A stretch of 9,737 nucleotides of DNA from contig JASMAJ010000024.1 of the NCBI GenBank assembly GCA_030754395.1, positions 1-9,737 on the forward strand, given 5' to 3'. Source of the DNA: Candidatus Thalassarchaeaceae archaeon. Its GTDB lineage: Archaea > Thermoplasmatota > Poseidoniia > Poseidoniales > Thalassarchaeaceae. The notes beneath the pieces are model-generated. The model was not told the DNA's origin. It searched no databases and saw only the letters and a list, made by a program, of their open reading frames with translations. The position numbers were made by a program, and so were the translations under genes. Position 1 is the first letter of the stretch; every line of letters starts with the position of its first letter. Below are positions 1 to 6,344 of this stretch, piece by piece.

Positions 1-1
1 G

Positions 2-415
2 ATTGAGATTGAGTTTAAAAATAAAAACGTTCTCCTAGTTGATGACTCAATCGTAAGGGGACACACTTCAAAAAAGATAATCCAGATGGTAAGAAATAAT
101 GGCGCTAAAAAAGTATATTTTGCAAGTGCTTCTCCACCTATCAGATTTCCTAATGTGTATGGAATTGATATGCCTGCCAAGCACGAATATGTTGCTCACA
201 ATCGAACCATAGATGAGATATGTGAAAATATAGGTGCTGACTGGCTGATATACCAGCGCCTTGATGACTTAGTAGAAGCCTGTTTAGGAGATCCTAATAC
301 TAATCTTGCAAAGTTCGACTGTTCTTGTTTTGATGGTAAATACGTGGCCGGAAGTATTGATGCTGAATATCTTTCTAAATTAGAAGCAAAACGTAGGGAT
401 TCGGCTAAGGCTTGA
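2..415 (+). CDS. purF: Amidophosphoribosyltransferase (PurF), C-terminal part, 5' end outside window
   Basis: This is the last 137 residues of glutamine-PRPP amidotransferase, the first committed enzyme of de novo purine synthesis. It makes 5-phosphoribosylamine from PRPP and glutamine in the cytosol. The frame is open from base 2, upstream of the first internal ATG at 86. It begins with the type I phosphoribosyltransferase PRPP loop (VLLVDDSIVRGHTSKK), followed by ASASPPIRFPNVYGIDMP, typical of PurF. The N-terminal Ntn glutaminase domain and catalytic Cys lie outside the window. The tail carries a Cys-Ser-Cys-Phe motif instead of the spaced CxxC iron-sulfur ligands that I recall from the Bacillus enzyme, and its last residues (YLSKLEAKRRDSAKA) look closer to the E. 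coli type. That comparison is from memory. The assignment is very secure. The next gene on the same strand starts about 72 bp downstream. Confidence 0.95.
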   Translation: MEIEFKNKNVLLVDDSIVRGHTSKKIIQMVRNNGAKKVYFASASPPIRFPNVYGIDMPAKHEYVAHNRTIDEICENIGADWLIYQRLDDLVEACLGDPNTNLAKFDCSCFDGKYVAGSIDAEYLSKLEAKRRDSAKA

Positions 416-487
416 ACACCTCATAGTCTACTCTCAGTTACCCAAATACACGACAGGGTGAAAACAGTATGAGTTTGGTTGGGTATC

Positions 488-1981
488 ATGCACCCTACTA
501 TTGACTCTCTCTCTCTCATTGAGATTGGTGATTCAGTTAGTGCTTCATGCAAAATATCTCAAGGCAAATTCGGAATGGGAACTTCCTCTGGAAAGTTGCT
601 AATTTACGATGATGATGCTTTGTTGAGTAGTACTGAAATGGATTCTAAAATCTTCGGAATAGTCAGGATTGGCGAGAATCTGATTACAGCAACAACCAAT
701 GGATTACATGCTTTCGTAAGTCACCAAAAATGGTCTCTAGTAATAGATTCTGGATGTGATATAATCTCTGCTTCCAAAGATAATATATTGGTTGCAGATG
801 GTTCTGGAGGAGTAATTCAAATTCATCCTGATGGTGAGGTTGGTAATCGAGAGGTTATTGGAGATATTACCGGTCTAATTTGCTCTAATTATAATGAAAT
901 AGCCGCAATATCTCTAGCGGATGGTTCACTACTAATTATTGATAATAATGCCCAAATCATACACGAATCTGTGGTTAGTGATGATGATACGGAGATTATA
1001 TCCTGTATGGTATTCCGAGAGGAAGGAGTTCTTCTTGTTTCTCGAGAATCACTTGGAATGATTATTGATGATAGATTCGAGAACCGAATAGAATGTTGGC
1101 ATCCGACTCAAGGATTGATTCATACTATTGAATTGCCATCACGTGTAACTGCAATCATGGATACCAAGAGAGGAGCAGTAGTGGGTTGTATTGATGGCAA
1201 ACTACTTTCTCTTGAAGTTGGTAATAATCAAATCGAAGAAGTAATCAATTTCGATTATCCCATTTCCAATATCATTGAGTATGAGGGGGGTCTCCTTGTT
1301 AGTTCTTGGTTTCAAGTTTATCGAATCAATAATAGTGGAGATATATTATGGTCTTTTGAGCATTCTGGACTGATAACTCAGATGATGATTCTAGATAATG
1401 GGAATCTGGTAATTATTGGCGAATCACCTGCTGGCTCTAATCCGGCTCCTGTAATTCTTCTTGATCCCGATTCTATCCCGTATTTACCTGAAGGAGACGA
1501 ATTCGATTTTGAAGAGATTAGCCAAGGTTCAAGTGAATTTGCCGGAGATTTGTCTCAAGAGGAAATCACCCTAGCTGATGCTCCACCTATGGCAATTAGT
1601 GAAACAGATGATTTGATGAGTGCACTTGGAGAAGAATTGGAAATCATCACTGAGGAAAAGGTTGTAGAGGTTGATTTGCTTGAAGATCTTTCCTCTTCAG
1701 CCCGTGCCATTAATCTTCCACCAATTGCTGATGCAGGAGATGACCGAACAGTAAATGCCGATGAAGATGGAACTGCAATAGTTCTGCTCGATGGAAGCCG
1801 CTCATATGATCCAGATGGAACTATCGAGTCTTGGGCTTGGCAGAATGAGAAGGACAAAATCATTGGACATACACCGATGATTAAGGTAAAATTGCCATCC
1901 GGTGTTCACACGTTTAAATTACAAGTGACCGACAACCGCGGAGCATCGACAACATCGATGGTTACAATTCGCATTCAGTGA
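488..1981 (+). CDS. Beta-propeller protein with acidic linker and C-terminal PKD-like domain, function unknown
   Basis: This protein of 497 residues (from ATG 488) matches no named enzyme family I know. Residues ~10-325 show 7-8 repeats of about 40 residues, each with short beta-strands and a G-x-L/V-x-x-hydrophobic-D/N pattern (for example SSGKLLIYDDD, SGGVIQIHPDG, DGSLLIIDNN, DGKLLSLEV), as in WD40/PQQ-like propellers. Residues ~332-400 form a linker rich in Asp and Glu. Residues ~408-497 resemble a PKD/Ig-like domain: LDGSRSYDPDGTIESWAW, then FKLQVTDNRGAS. There is no signal peptide or membrane segment, so the product looks cytosolic, although PKD domains are usually found outside the cell. 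An in-frame TTG at 479 adds three residues; neither start has a convincing Shine-Dalgarno. ATG is preferred only by codon rank. The gene follows purF and converges with etfA after 11 bp. A scaffold or interaction role is a guess. Confidence 0.85.
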   Translation: MHPTIDSLSLIEIGDSVSASCKISQGKFGMGTSSGKLLIYDDDALLSSTEMDSKIFGIVRIGENLITATTNGLHAFVSHQKWSLVIDSGCDIISASKDNILVADGSGGVIQIHPDGEVGNREVIGDITGLICSNYNEIAAISLADGSLLIIDNNAQIIHESVVSDDDTEIISCMVFREEGVLLVSRESLGMIIDDRFENRIECWHPTQGLIHTIELPSRVTAIMDTKRGAVVGCIDGKLLSLEVGNNQIEEVINFDYPISNIIEYEGGLLVSSWFQVYRINNSGDILWSFEHSGLITQMMILDNGNLVIIGESPAGSNPAPVILLDPDSIPYLPEGDEFDFEEISQGSSEFAGDLSQEEITLADAPPMAISETDDLMSALGEELEIITEEKVVEVDLLEDLSSSARAINLPPIADAGDDRTVNADEDGTAIVLLDGSRSYDPDGTIESWAWQNEKDKIIGHTPMIKVKLPSGVHTFKLQVTDNRGASTTSMVTIRIQ

Positions 1982-1992
1982 TTTTTACAGTT
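1979..1992 (+). terminator. Possible T-tract terminator between convergent genes
   Basis: The propeller/PKD gene's TGA is followed at once by five T residues (1982-1986), and the convergent etfA stop (TAG on the minus strand) lies at 1995-1993. Archaeal RNA polymerase often stops at short T-runs with no hairpin, so this run could end the plus-strand transcript. The tract is short and the call is weak. Confidence 0.3.
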
Positions 1993-2907
1993 CTAAAGTG
2001 CAGCAAGAGCACTCTTTAGAGCAGGAATTGCGTCTTCCCATGTTGACACAATTCCATAGTCTGCAACACCAAAAATGGGGGCGTCAGGATCTTTATTGAT
2101 GGCTACAATATACTTAGAGGAGCGCATACCAGCAAGATGTTGAATAGCTCCGGAAATCCCTACAGCAATGTACAAAGATGGTGTAACGGTCTTTCCAGTT
2201 TGACCTACTTGCATACTGTGAGGCATACCCCACTCGTCAACAACTGCACGTGAGGCCCCAACAGCAGCTCCAATCATATCAGCCACTTCTTCAAGGTGTG
2301 AGAAGTTCTCTCTCTCACCTATACCTCGACCACCTGAGATGATAATATCTGCCTCTGAGACATCTAATCTTTCACTTGCTTTCGCGATAGCTTCTTTGAT
2401 TGCAACAGAGACATCAGCGCTTTGGTCTACTATGTTGATTGGTGCACTGCCTCCACTTCCAGCAGCATCGAATGCATTTGCTCTCAAAGTGATAACACAG
2501 TCGCCGGAAACACTAGAGGTTTCAACAGCCTTACCGGAATATATTGGTCGAGTGATATTGATGCCTCCTGATAGTGCAGTTGCGTCTTGGACAATTGCAA
2601 TCCCTCTCTTGGCAGCAATTCTTGCAGCAATTTCACGACCGTTCGGTGTAGCGCCAGCAAGCACAACACCGTTACACTGTGGTGTCAGAGCTGATGCCCA
2701 TGCACCTCCATCAAAACTTGAGAAGCAATCTCCTACAACAGAGACGACCTTTGAGACTCCATTGATAGTTGCAGCTTCATTTGCCCCGTTTCCACCAGGT
2801 ACTACCACCGTTGGAGAGCCACCTAATGCACAGGCTGCTCCTACTAGTTGAGATGTAATTGGATGAAGTGAATTCCCTGATGATTCTGCTATTACTGTAA
2901 TTTCCAT
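1993..2907 (-). CDS. etfA: Electron transfer flavoprotein, alpha subunit
   Basis: This is the FAD-binding alpha subunit of ETF, which takes electrons from acyl-CoA dehydrogenases and hands them to a membrane quinone oxidoreductase. At 304 residues it has the normal family length. Residues 1-~185 form the N-terminal ETF domain. Residues ~185-304 form the FAD domain, with SGGRGIGERENF (191-202), VGASRAVVDEWGMPHSMQVG (216-235) and AVGISGAIQHLAGM (248-261), ending in the usual NKDPDAPIFGVADYGIV. R220, T237 and H257 align with human ETF-alpha R249, T266 and H286, which contact the flavin (alignment by eye). The start is fixed by a strong GAGGAGG seven bases before the ATG; this site overlaps the etfB stop codon, so the two subunits are probably translationally coupled. 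The pattern fits the conventional, non-bifurcating ETF group, which is an inference. Confidence 0.96.
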   Translation of the reverse strand: MEITVIAESSGNSLHPITSQLVGAACALGGSPTVVVPGGNGANEAATINGVSKVVSVVGDCFSSFDGGAWASALTPQCNGVVLAGATPNGREIAARIAAKRGIAIVQDATALSGGINITRPIYSGKAVETSSVSGDCVITLRANAFDAAGSGGSAPINIVDQSADVSVAIKEAIAKASERLDVSEADIIISGGRGIGERENFSHLEEVADMIGAAVGASRAVVDEWGMPHSMQVGQTGKTVTPSLYIAVGISGAIQHLAGMRSSKYIVAINKDPDAPIFGVADYGIVSTWEDAIPALKSALAAL

Positions 2908-2914
2908 ACCTATT

Positions 2915-2921
2915 CCTCCTC
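2915..2921 (-). promoter_or_regulatory. Strong Shine-Dalgarno of etfA overlapping the etfB stop
   Basis: The minus strand reads GAGGAGG seven bases before the etfA ATG, and its first two bases lie in the etfB TGA codon (2922-2920). This overlap supports translational coupling of the two subunits. Confidence 0.75.
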
Positions 2922-3681
2922 AGATGACATTTGCCTCATCACGTAATTTACTAACCACAGTGGGGACCGAGTCAGCCCCCTCGAATTTTTGACCCGGTGG
3001 TTTCTCAGCCGGTGGTGAATGAGCCTCAATGGTAACTGTTGATGCACCAAGATCTACTCCAAGGTCTGTAGCACTCCATACATCAACAGGCTTCTTCTTT
3101 GCCATCATGATTCCACGGACATTTGGTCTACGCATTTCGGTTAGTCCCTTGTCAAATGCAAAAACACAAGGTGAGTTTACACCTACCTTTTCTTGCCCTG
3201 CAGCACTTGGTCGAGTTGCAATGAACCCTCCTCCATCTGAGGAGACTTCTGATACGAGTGTTACACAAGCAGCGTTGAGAATTTCTGCAACACCAGGGCC
3301 AGTTGATCCAGAGTTGGTATCTGCTGCTTGCTTACCACAGAATACTACATTGGCTCCAGTTTTGCTGACGGCAGCAGCCAATAGTGCCTGTACTTGAGTA
3401 GAATCAAGAGCACCAATATTATCTACAGAGACATGAACTAGAGTGTCGGCACCAACAGCAGCTGCGTCACGTAGTAATTTCTCACAGCGAGCAGGTCCAG
3501 CGGTAATCGCAACTAGATCTCCAACACCAGATTCTTTCAACTGAAGTGCAGACTCAAGTGCATACTCATCATAGGGGCTCATTGACCACTTTGCAACAGC
3601 ACCCTCGTCAACACGATTCCCGCTAACTGAGATTTTGGCAGTAGTGTCAGGTACTTGTTTGAGAAGAACTGCGATTGTCAT
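2920..3681 (-). CDS. etfB: Electron transfer flavoprotein, beta subunit
   Basis: This is the beta subunit of ETF, which binds AMP and docks with acyl-CoA dehydrogenases. At 253 residues it is close to family length. It begins with the characteristic VLLKQVPDTTAKI, has the SPYDEYALESALQLKE stretch at 35-50, the AMP-binding region GKQAADTNSGSTG at 116-128, and the signature ending in GIMMAKKKP at 190-198. In the recognition loop, V188 sits where human ETF-beta has the docking residue Leu195, and M193 sits where human has the methylated Lys200, while K195-K197 are kept (alignment by eye). The gene lies 106 bp after the glutaryl-CoA dehydrogenase stop and 12 bp before etfA. A GAGG seven bases before the ATG sits inside an 8-bp palindrome, GAGGCCTC (3685-3692). 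Confidence 0.96.
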   Translation of the reverse strand: MTIAVLLKQVPDTTAKISVSGNRVDEGAVAKWSMSPYDEYALESALQLKESGVGDLVAITAGPARCEKLLRDAAAVGADTLVHVSVDNIGALDSTQVQALLAAAVSKTGANVVFCGKQAADTNSGSTGPGVAEILNAACVTLVSEVSSDGGGFIATRPSAAGQEKVGVNSPCVFAFDKGLTEMRRPNVRGIMMAKKKPVDVWSATDLGVDLGASTVTIEAHSPPAEKPPGQKFEGADSVPTVVSKLRDEANVI

Positions 3682-3737
3682 AATGAGGCCTCTTTATGGC
3701 TCGTCGAACTGCGCCCCATCTATGAAGATTAGGAGAG

Positions 3738-3750
3738 CCACCGTAGGTGG
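3738..3750. repeat. 13-bp inverted repeat (5-bp arms, 3-nt loop) upstream of etfB
   Basis: CCACC-GTA-GGTGG forms a perfect 5-bp stem and lies about 57 bp upstream of the etfB start. It could be a protein-binding site or a leader hairpin in an etfB transcript. A stem of this size also arises by chance about once per kilobase, so a function is unproven. Confidence 0.35.
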
Positions 3751-3759
3751 AATCTAGTG

Positions 3760-3770
3760 GAATTTACAAC
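3760..3770 (-). promoter_or_regulatory. Possible TATA-like element for etfBA
   Basis: The minus strand carries the AT-rich stretch TTGTAAATT between the GCDH stop and etfB. If it serves as a TATA box, transcription would start near 3738-3742 and give a leader of about 55 bases. No clear BRE is visible. The call rests on position and composition only. Confidence 0.25.
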
Positions 3771-3771
3771 A

Positions 3772-3784
3772 CTTGGTAGCCAAG
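3772..3784 (-). terminator. Small hairpin just after the GCDH stop
   Basis: Three bases after the glutaryl-CoA dehydrogenase stop codon, the minus strand forms CTTGG-CTA-CCAAG, a 5-bp perfect stem with a 3-nt loop, followed by the modestly T-rich TGTTGTAAATT. It may mark the 3' end of the dehydrogenase message or protect it. Archaeal termination does not need hairpins, so the role is uncertain. Confidence 0.3.
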
Positions 3785-3787
3785 AAC

Positions 3788-4960
3788 TCATAACTCACGA
3801 GTAAAAGCCTGAATTCCAGTGATATGCCGTCCAAGAATTAAATTGTGAATATCGTGAGTTCCTTCGTAGGTCTTTACCGACTCTAAGTTGGCCATATGTC
3901 TCATGATGCAGTACTCATCTAGAATGCCGTTTGCTCCATGCATATCTCTAGCTTCGCGAGCGATCTCAAGGGCAATATCTACATTGTTCATTTTAGCCAG
4001 AGAAATTTGTTCAGGAATCCAGTCTCCACTATCCTTCTTTTGACCTAGGTGGTATGCTAGAAGTTGTGCCTTGGTTATTTCACGAAGCATCCAAGCGAGT
4101 TTATTCTGAACCAGTTGGTAGGAGGCGATTGGATGTGTGAATTGAATTCGACTCATTGTGTAATCCTTAGCGGAATCAAAGCAGGCCTGTGCTGCACCAA
4201 CTGCACCCCACGAAATTCCATAGCGAGCGTTGTTGAGGCATGAAAAAGGACCACGTAGCCCCTTTACGCCGGGAAGAATTCGGTCCTTTGGAATCTTACA
4301 ATCTTGGAAAACTAACTCGCTAGTAACACTAGCCTTTAGTGAGTGTTTTCCTTTCATCTCAGGTGCTGAGAATCCAGGGTCTCCTTTCTCAACGATGAAT
4401 CCACGAATTACTCCATCCAACTTTGCCCAGACTACTGCAACCTGTGCTAATGTTCCGTTAGTAATCCACATCTTCGCTCCATTCAGAAGATAATGGTCTC
4501 CATTGTCCACAGCCTTGGTAATCATGTCTCCAGGGTTTGATCCGTAATCGGGCTCAGTTAGGCCGAAGCACCCAACCCACTCTCCACTGGCCATTTTCGG
4601 CAAGTAGTGTTGCTTTTGTTCTTCACTACCAAAGTCCCAAATGGGGTACATAGCAAGGCTTCCTTGAACGCTAGCAAATGAACGCAGTCCGCTATCTCCT
4701 CGTTCTAATTCACGGCAAATCACACCGTATGCTGTGTAAGAAAGTCCAGGGCAACCATATCCCTCAAGAGGTGCTCCTAGAACACCCATCTCTCCGAGTG
4801 CGACTCGCCATTCATCTGGAAAGACACCTTCACGGCATGCCTGCTCGATATTTGGTAGAACTTCTTGGTCGACAAAATCACGAACCATATCGCGAACCAT
4901 TTGTTCTTCATCAGTCAATAGTGAATCCACATTGTAGAAGTCAAGGGCTTCGTATGGCAT
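3788..4960 (-). CDS. gcdH: Glutaryl-CoA dehydrogenase (acyl-CoA dehydrogenase family)
   Basis: This FAD enzyme oxidises glutaryl-CoA to glutaconyl-CoA and, in the common form, decarboxylates it to crotonyl-CoA; ETF is the acceptor. It serves lysine and tryptophan breakdown. At 390 residues it matches the mature human enzyme along its whole length. Markers are RELERGDSGLRS (83-94), GCFGLTEPDYGSNP (130-143), WITN (165-168), CLNNARYGISWG (241-252) and KTYEGTHDIHNLILGR (363-378). E366 is the catalytic base. R93 corresponds to human Arg94, which binds the substrate carboxylate. E86, T167 and Y365 match Glu87, Thr170 and Tyr369, so a decarboxylating enzyme is inferred (numbering from memory). A GAGGAG ten bases before the ATG supports the start. 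The neighbouring etfBA supplies the electron acceptor, and the preceding propeller gene ends 81 bp upstream. Confidence 0.95.
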   Translation of the reverse strand: MPYEALDFYNVDSLLTDEEQMVRDMVRDFVDQEVLPNIEQACREGVFPDEWRVALGEMGVLGAPLEGYGCPGLSYTAYGVICRELERGDSGLRSFASVQGSLAMYPIWDFGSEEQKQHYLPKMASGEWVGCFGLTEPDYGSNPGDMITKAVDNGDHYLLNGAKMWITNGTLAQVAVVWAKLDGVIRGFIVEKGDPGFSAPEMKGKHSLKASVTSELVFQDCKIPKDRILPGVKGLRGPFSCLNNARYGISWGAVGAAQACFDSAKDYTMSRIQFTHPIASYQLVQNKLAWMLREITKAQLLAYHLGQKKDSGDWIPEQISLAKMNNVDIALEIAREARDMHGANGILDEYCIMRHMANLESVKTYEGTHDIHNLILGRHITGIQAFTREL

Positions 4961-4985
4961 GTGTTTCAGACTCCTCGCGAAGTCA

Positions 4986-5052
4986 ATCGCAAATGAAGGT
5001 TGCCGACCTGCTTAGAGCAGTACTTAGTCAGTTAATAATACTCATTTGCGAT
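4986..5052. repeat. 11-bp perfect inverted repeat spanning the intergenic region upstream of GCDH
   Basis: ATCGCAAATGA (4986-4996) and TCATTTGCGAT (5042-5052) are exact reverse complements separated by 45 bp. The right arm covers the last codons and the stop of the membrane propeller gene; the left arm ends just before the GCDH Shine-Dalgarno. Within the spacer lies a smaller perfect inverted repeat, CTGCT-TAG-AGCAG (5008-5020), and a TATA-like TATTATTAA on the minus strand. The arrangement could fold in a read-through transcript or bind a regulator. Eleven perfect pairs in so short a gap is unlikely by chance but not impossible. Confidence 0.55.
5031..5040 (-). promoter_or_regulatory. Possible TATA box for GCDH
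   Basis: The minus strand reads TATTATTAAC here, about 70 bases before the GCDH start. It is the most TATA-like stretch in the 81-bp gap and would place a start site near 5005-5010, with a leader of roughly 45 bases. It lies between the arms of the 11-bp inverted repeat. No experimental support is available from sequence alone. Confidence 0.35.
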
Positions 5053-6274
5053 GTTTATTACTTTTTTTCGCGCGAGCAAGTTTGCGATCTTTAGCGTCAA
5101 TTTCTTTCTTAGACGTCTTACTTCCAAATCGCTTTACTGTCCACTCTTGTAATCGTGAAGAAGATGAATAAACCAAACTTAGAACTACCATCCCCATTGC
5201 TAAAGGAATTGCAAGAGCAATCCAGATTGATAGTAGACCTGCTGATTCATCAGGAGGAGGAGCAAAAGGGACAACATAACCTCTATTTGTAATAATCCAA
5301 CCACTGTCAACTCCAGTTGTCCATGTTCCAATTATTCTTCCACTTGTCAACTCGATATCTTCGACGTCATTATTTTCTAGCCAAGGGAAAGAGGCATCCA
5401 ACAGACTGTCATGTTCGATTAGACTCGCTGGAATTGTGGCGATTAGACTCCGGTCACCGTTTTGACTTTCAATACCGACGAAATAAGAATCTAAACCTGT
5501 AAGTGTATTGATATCTGGTTTAGACATGGAAATGTCGTTCGGATTGAGATAAATTGTGGCTATATTTTGATTTTCAGCAATTGCAACACAAACATTGGAA
5601 TTTCCACTCGGACAATTTATGCCATTCCAAACATAGCCTGTTCCTCCAACCCAAGATAGAACATGGTCTCTGTCAATCACTCCAATTCCATTTACTGTAG
5701 AAGCAACGACACACATTCTAATTGTTGTGTGACAGTCCATCGATTCTATCGAACCATCTCCTGCTCCGACTATAACGTGCACCTCAGCACTTCCATTGGC
5801 ATCTGCTCTTAATCTCCAAATTTCTCCATTTGTTGATCCAACGTAAGCCCAATCTCCTGCGGTATTCCAAGCTACAGAACTAATATCCGAGAACATTAGA
5901 GAGGATTCAGAAGCGGCTTTTTCCACAGAATGGTCTTGCTTAGCATATCTCAGAACCATCCCCTCTTCTCCTACAAGGAATGCAGTTTGACCTCCGGGAT
6001 GGAAATCTGCATCGTTGATATTTTTTGAACTGGGCCCGAGTAATTCTATCTGTATGGATGGGTCTTGTGCATCTAGATAGCGAATATAGGCATCATTTCC
6101 GTAAATTAATACAGATTCTCCATCTGGGTCGATTGCAACCCCTTGGAGACCTAGATCTGTTTCAGTAATCCTGAATCCATCTCCTAATTCGACTGCAGAG
6201 ATTGCAAGAGCATTTGGCATCATAAGCATACAGATGCTCATTGCCACAATTGTCGCTCGCCAACAATATTGCAT
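5042..6274 (-). CDS. Secreted, membrane-anchored beta-propeller protein, function unknown
   Basis: This 410-residue protein belongs to no enzyme family I recognise. Residues 1-24 look like a signal peptide: hydrophobic core TIVAMSICMLMMP, probable cleavage after NALA. Residues ~30-335 hold 6-7 propeller-like repeats of about 45 residues, such as GLQGVAIDPDGESVLIYGND, NINDADFHPGGQTAFLVGEE and SSVAWNTAGDWAYVGSTNGE. Cysteine pairs C181/C188 and C221/C229 could form disulfides outside the cell. Residues ~345-369 (LLSIWIALAIPLAMGMVVLS and on) form a transmembrane helix, followed by a tail rich in Lys and Arg that would lie inside the cell by the positive-inside rule. ATG 6274 is the only in-frame ATG upstream of the signal peptide, and no Shine-Dalgarno precedes it, so the message may be leaderless. 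A surface sensor or assembly role is a guess. The gene is divergent from the DUF5611-like gene and precedes GCDH on the same strand. Confidence 0.88.
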   Translation of the reverse strand: MQYCWRATIVAMSICMLMMPNALAISAVELGDGFRITETDLGLQGVAIDPDGESVLIYGNDAYIRYLDAQDPSIQIELLGPSSKNINDADFHPGGQTAFLVGEEGMVLRYAKQDHSVEKAASESSLMFSDISSVAWNTAGDWAYVGSTNGEIWRLRADANGSAEVHVIVGAGDGSIESMDCHTTIRMCVVASTVNGIGVIDRDHVLSWVGGTGYVWNGINCPSGNSNVCVAIAENQNIATIYLNPNDISMSKPDINTLTGLDSYFVGIESQNGDRSLIATIPASLIEHDSLLDASFPWLENNDVEDIELTSGRIIGTWTTGVDSGWIITNRGYVVPFAPPPDESAGLLSIWIALAIPLAMGMVVLSLVYSSSSRLQEWTVKRFGSKTSKKEIDAKDRKLARAKKSNKHRK

Positions 6275-6283
6275 GAGACGCGC

Positions 6284-6344
6284 ATACTGCCGTTCCGTTT
6301 AGGGATGTGGGGTGACTGAATTGAAGAGTTTTGAGAGGCAGTAT
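6284..6344. repeat. 8-bp inverted repeat spanning the divergent intergenic region
   Basis: ATACTGCC (6284-6291) and GGCAGTAT (6337-6344) are exact reverse complements, 45 bp apart, and frame nearly all of the 69-bp gap between two divergent genes. The right arm ends on the first base of the TTG start at 6344. It may reflect a symmetric control site for both genes. An 8-bp match at some spacing within noncoding DNA can easily arise by chance. Confidence 0.3.
6333..6338 (+). promoter_or_regulatory. Shine-Dalgarno deciding the TTG start at 6344
   Basis: GAGAGG lies five bases before TTG 6344, whereas the first in-frame ATG (6374) has no purine-rich motif in front of it. An in-frame TGA at 6332-6334 rules out a longer protein. 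Confidence 0.5.

Noticed and set aside
469..504. Short open frame from ATG 469 (11 residues) ahead of the propeller/PKD gene
   Set aside because: It ends after 11 codons in a different frame, has no strong ribosome site and no recognisable content. A leader peptide cannot be shown.
1555..1863. 102-residue open frame on the minus strand under the PKD region
   Set aside because: Serine-rich composition is the antisense image of the acidic linker and PKD domain; no ribosome site or family resemblance.
2339..2851. 170-residue open frame on the plus strand inside etfA
   Set aside because: It lies wholly antisense to a clear etfA and has no recognisable motif.
3685..3692. GAGGCCTC palindrome at the etfB ribosome site as an operator
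   Set aside because: An 8-bp self-complementary site is common by chance, and the GAGG part is explained by the Shine-Dalgarno.
4678..5094. 138-residue plus-strand open frame across the GCDH start and intergenic region
   Set aside because: It is antisense to GCDH and to the 3' end of the propeller gene, with no recognisable domain. Its continuity is explained by complementary coding.
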